From the NCBI GenBank assembly GCA_937893815.1, contig CALCSH010000027.1, forward strand, positions 1 to 7,674: a stretch of 7,674 bases of DNA, given 5' to 3'. Positions within the stretch are counted from its first letter, which is position 1, and every line of letters starts with the position of its first letter. The notes beneath the pieces were generated by a model. It saw nothing but the letters and a program-made list of their open reading frames with translations, searched no databases and was not told the DNA's origin. Below, in pieces: positions 6,787-7,674 of the stretch. This stretch comes from an uncultured Anaerolineae bacterium. GTDB taxonomy: Bacteria > Chloroflexota > Anaerolineae > Anaerolineales > UBA11858. The translations under genes and the position numbers were made by a program.

Positions 6787-7674
6787 CTATCCCCATTTGA
6801 TAATCGCAAGGCCGCCGAAAATGCGCAATAGGCCAAAGATCATCAAAGCCTCGCGGATACCAGTATACGAGGCGATAAACGGCCCTAAAAGCGAAGCGAT
6901 CAGGATGGCGGCGTTCAAAATTAAGCTATACCAGGCCAGTGAGGCCGGGCGGTCATCGGGCGGCACAGCATCCAGTAGATAATTGGGGAGTGCTCCCCCT
7001 AACAGCGACCAGATTGCCCCACCCAACAGCGAAATTCCGAGATAGGCCCAAAATCCGTGGGTCATAGCCAGCACAACCGGGTACAGCGCCACCAATCCGG
7101 CGCCGATGCCCGCCGTGCGTTGATGCCCCAAGCGACGAGAGATACGCGCCAGTTGAGTTGACCCCAACAGCACTGTCAGATAAAAAGCCGCGGTTCCGAT
7201 ACCGATTTGTTGATCATTGAGATGCAACTGATCGACAAAGAAAATCGAGAATAACGGTATCGCCAGATAATGCGCCAGATGCGAGCTAAATAGCACTAAC
7301 AATGTGCGCCGAAACGGGGTTTTCCAGATATCCACGCGCAGCAAAGATTGCCAAGACGCGCGGGTCAGCAGGCGCAGGCGCAGGTTGGGGCGCATGCCAT
7401 CCCCAAGAAGTCGCAACGAATTTCCTGGGCGGGTCAAGCCCCCAGTTTGCAGCCCAGGGCGGGGGGTATCCGCAGGAATCAGCGAACGCACATGAAAAAG
7501 ATGGTAACTGCTCATCATGCCGCCAATGACCCCCAAGCCAAAGACCAACTGATACCCGGCAGGGAAAGCGATACGATCGAGCAACCAGCCGCAGATCAAC
7601 GAGGTGGGAATATACACTACCGAAAAAGCGATATTTCGAATCCCGGCCACATGGGCGCGCCAGTCGTGAGGCAC
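6787..7674 (-). CDS. MFS permease, C-terminal part (runs off right edge)
   Basis: The minus-strand frame is open from the window edge to a TAG at 6787-6789 and gives 296 codons including the stop. The GTG at the extreme edge is probably an internal valine, because the fragment starts just before what looks like transmembrane helix 5. Eight hydrophobic segments can be seen at fragment residues of about 10-29, 33-56, 127-147, 155-175, 189-207, 208-230, 240-265 and 268-292. They fit helices 5-12 of a 12-helix MFS transporter. A long basic, presumably cytoplasmic loop (about 57-122) separates the second and third segments, as expected between the two MFS halves. A degenerate motif-A-like stretch, ARISRRLGHQR, follows the fourth segment. 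The late NAAILIASLLGPFIA helix is MFS-like. About 130 residues would be missing at the N-terminus. The substrate cannot be told. It converges on the A2M gene and shares its terminator, so no functional link is implied. Confidence 0.82.
   Translation of the reverse strand: MPHDWRAHVAGIRNIAFSVVYIPTSLICGWLLDRIAFPAGYQLVFGLGVIGGMMSSYHLFHVRSLIPADTPRPGLQTGGLTRPGNSLRLLGDGMRPNLRLRLLTRASWQSLLRVDIWKTPFRRTLLVLFSSHLAHYLAIPLFSIFFVDQLHLNDQQIGIGTAAFYLTVLLGSTQLARISRRLGHQRTAGIGAGLVALYPVVLAMTHGFWAYLGISLLGGAIWSLLGGALPNYLLDAVPPDDRPASLAWYSLILNAAILIASLLGPFIASYTGIREALMIFGLLRIFGGLAIIKWG

Noticed and set aside
7672..7674. GTG at the right edge as the transporter start codon
   Set aside because: The fragment begins at about helix 5 of a 12-helix family, and no upstream sequence exists to support a ribosome binding site. 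It is almost certainly an internal valine codon.

Overview
This window comes from a bacterial chromosome. Its centrepiece is one very large gene (770-6724) for a 1984-residue lipid-anchored alpha-2-macroglobulin (A2M) with an intact thioester motif. Parts of two other genes flank it. The left end (1-364, minus strand) is the 5' part of a small secreted protein that starts inside the window and runs off its left edge. The right end (6787-7674, minus strand) is the C-terminal two thirds of a major facilitator superfamily (MFS) transporter that runs off the right edge. Base composition is moderate to high GC in the A2M gene (about 50-60% in most lines counted by hand, 72% in the bait-region line) and lower at the left (about 46% in 1-360, about 33% in 361-420). 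Four SbsA-type Ig-like repeats in front of a thioester A2M, plus a poorly characterised small secreted protein, look to me like Chloroflexota (Anaerolineae-like). That is an impression from protein style; the window has no rRNA or other phylogenetic marker.

Layout: (1) 1-364, minus strand, secreted protein with a clear signal peptide and a good ribosome binding site. (2) 365-769, a 405-base AT-richer divergent intergenic region with no convincing gene. It holds three short inverted repeats, one of them centred on a perfect TATAAT hexamer. (3) 770-6724, plus strand, the A2M lipoprotein, with a strong AGGAGG ribosome binding site and a LSGC lipobox. (4) 6740-6780, a 15-bp perfect stem flanked by A and T tracts, a terminator that can work on both strands and serves the two convergent genes. 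(5) 6787-7674, minus strand, MFS permease.

The A2M gene is a single-gene transcription unit: its left neighbour is divergent and its right neighbour is convergent behind a terminator. Thioester-containing bacterial A2Ms of the E. coli YfhM type are commonly encoded beside the peptidoglycan synthase gene pbpC, and no such gene is adjacent here. The inferred role is a surface or periplasmic trap that captures attacking proteases through bait cleavage and thioester coupling. The neighbours give no evidence of a shared pathway. I see no mobile element, CRISPR array, tRNA or rRNA. I did not find a new multi-gene system; the points worth following are the architecture and isolation of the A2M gene and the dyads in its upstream region.
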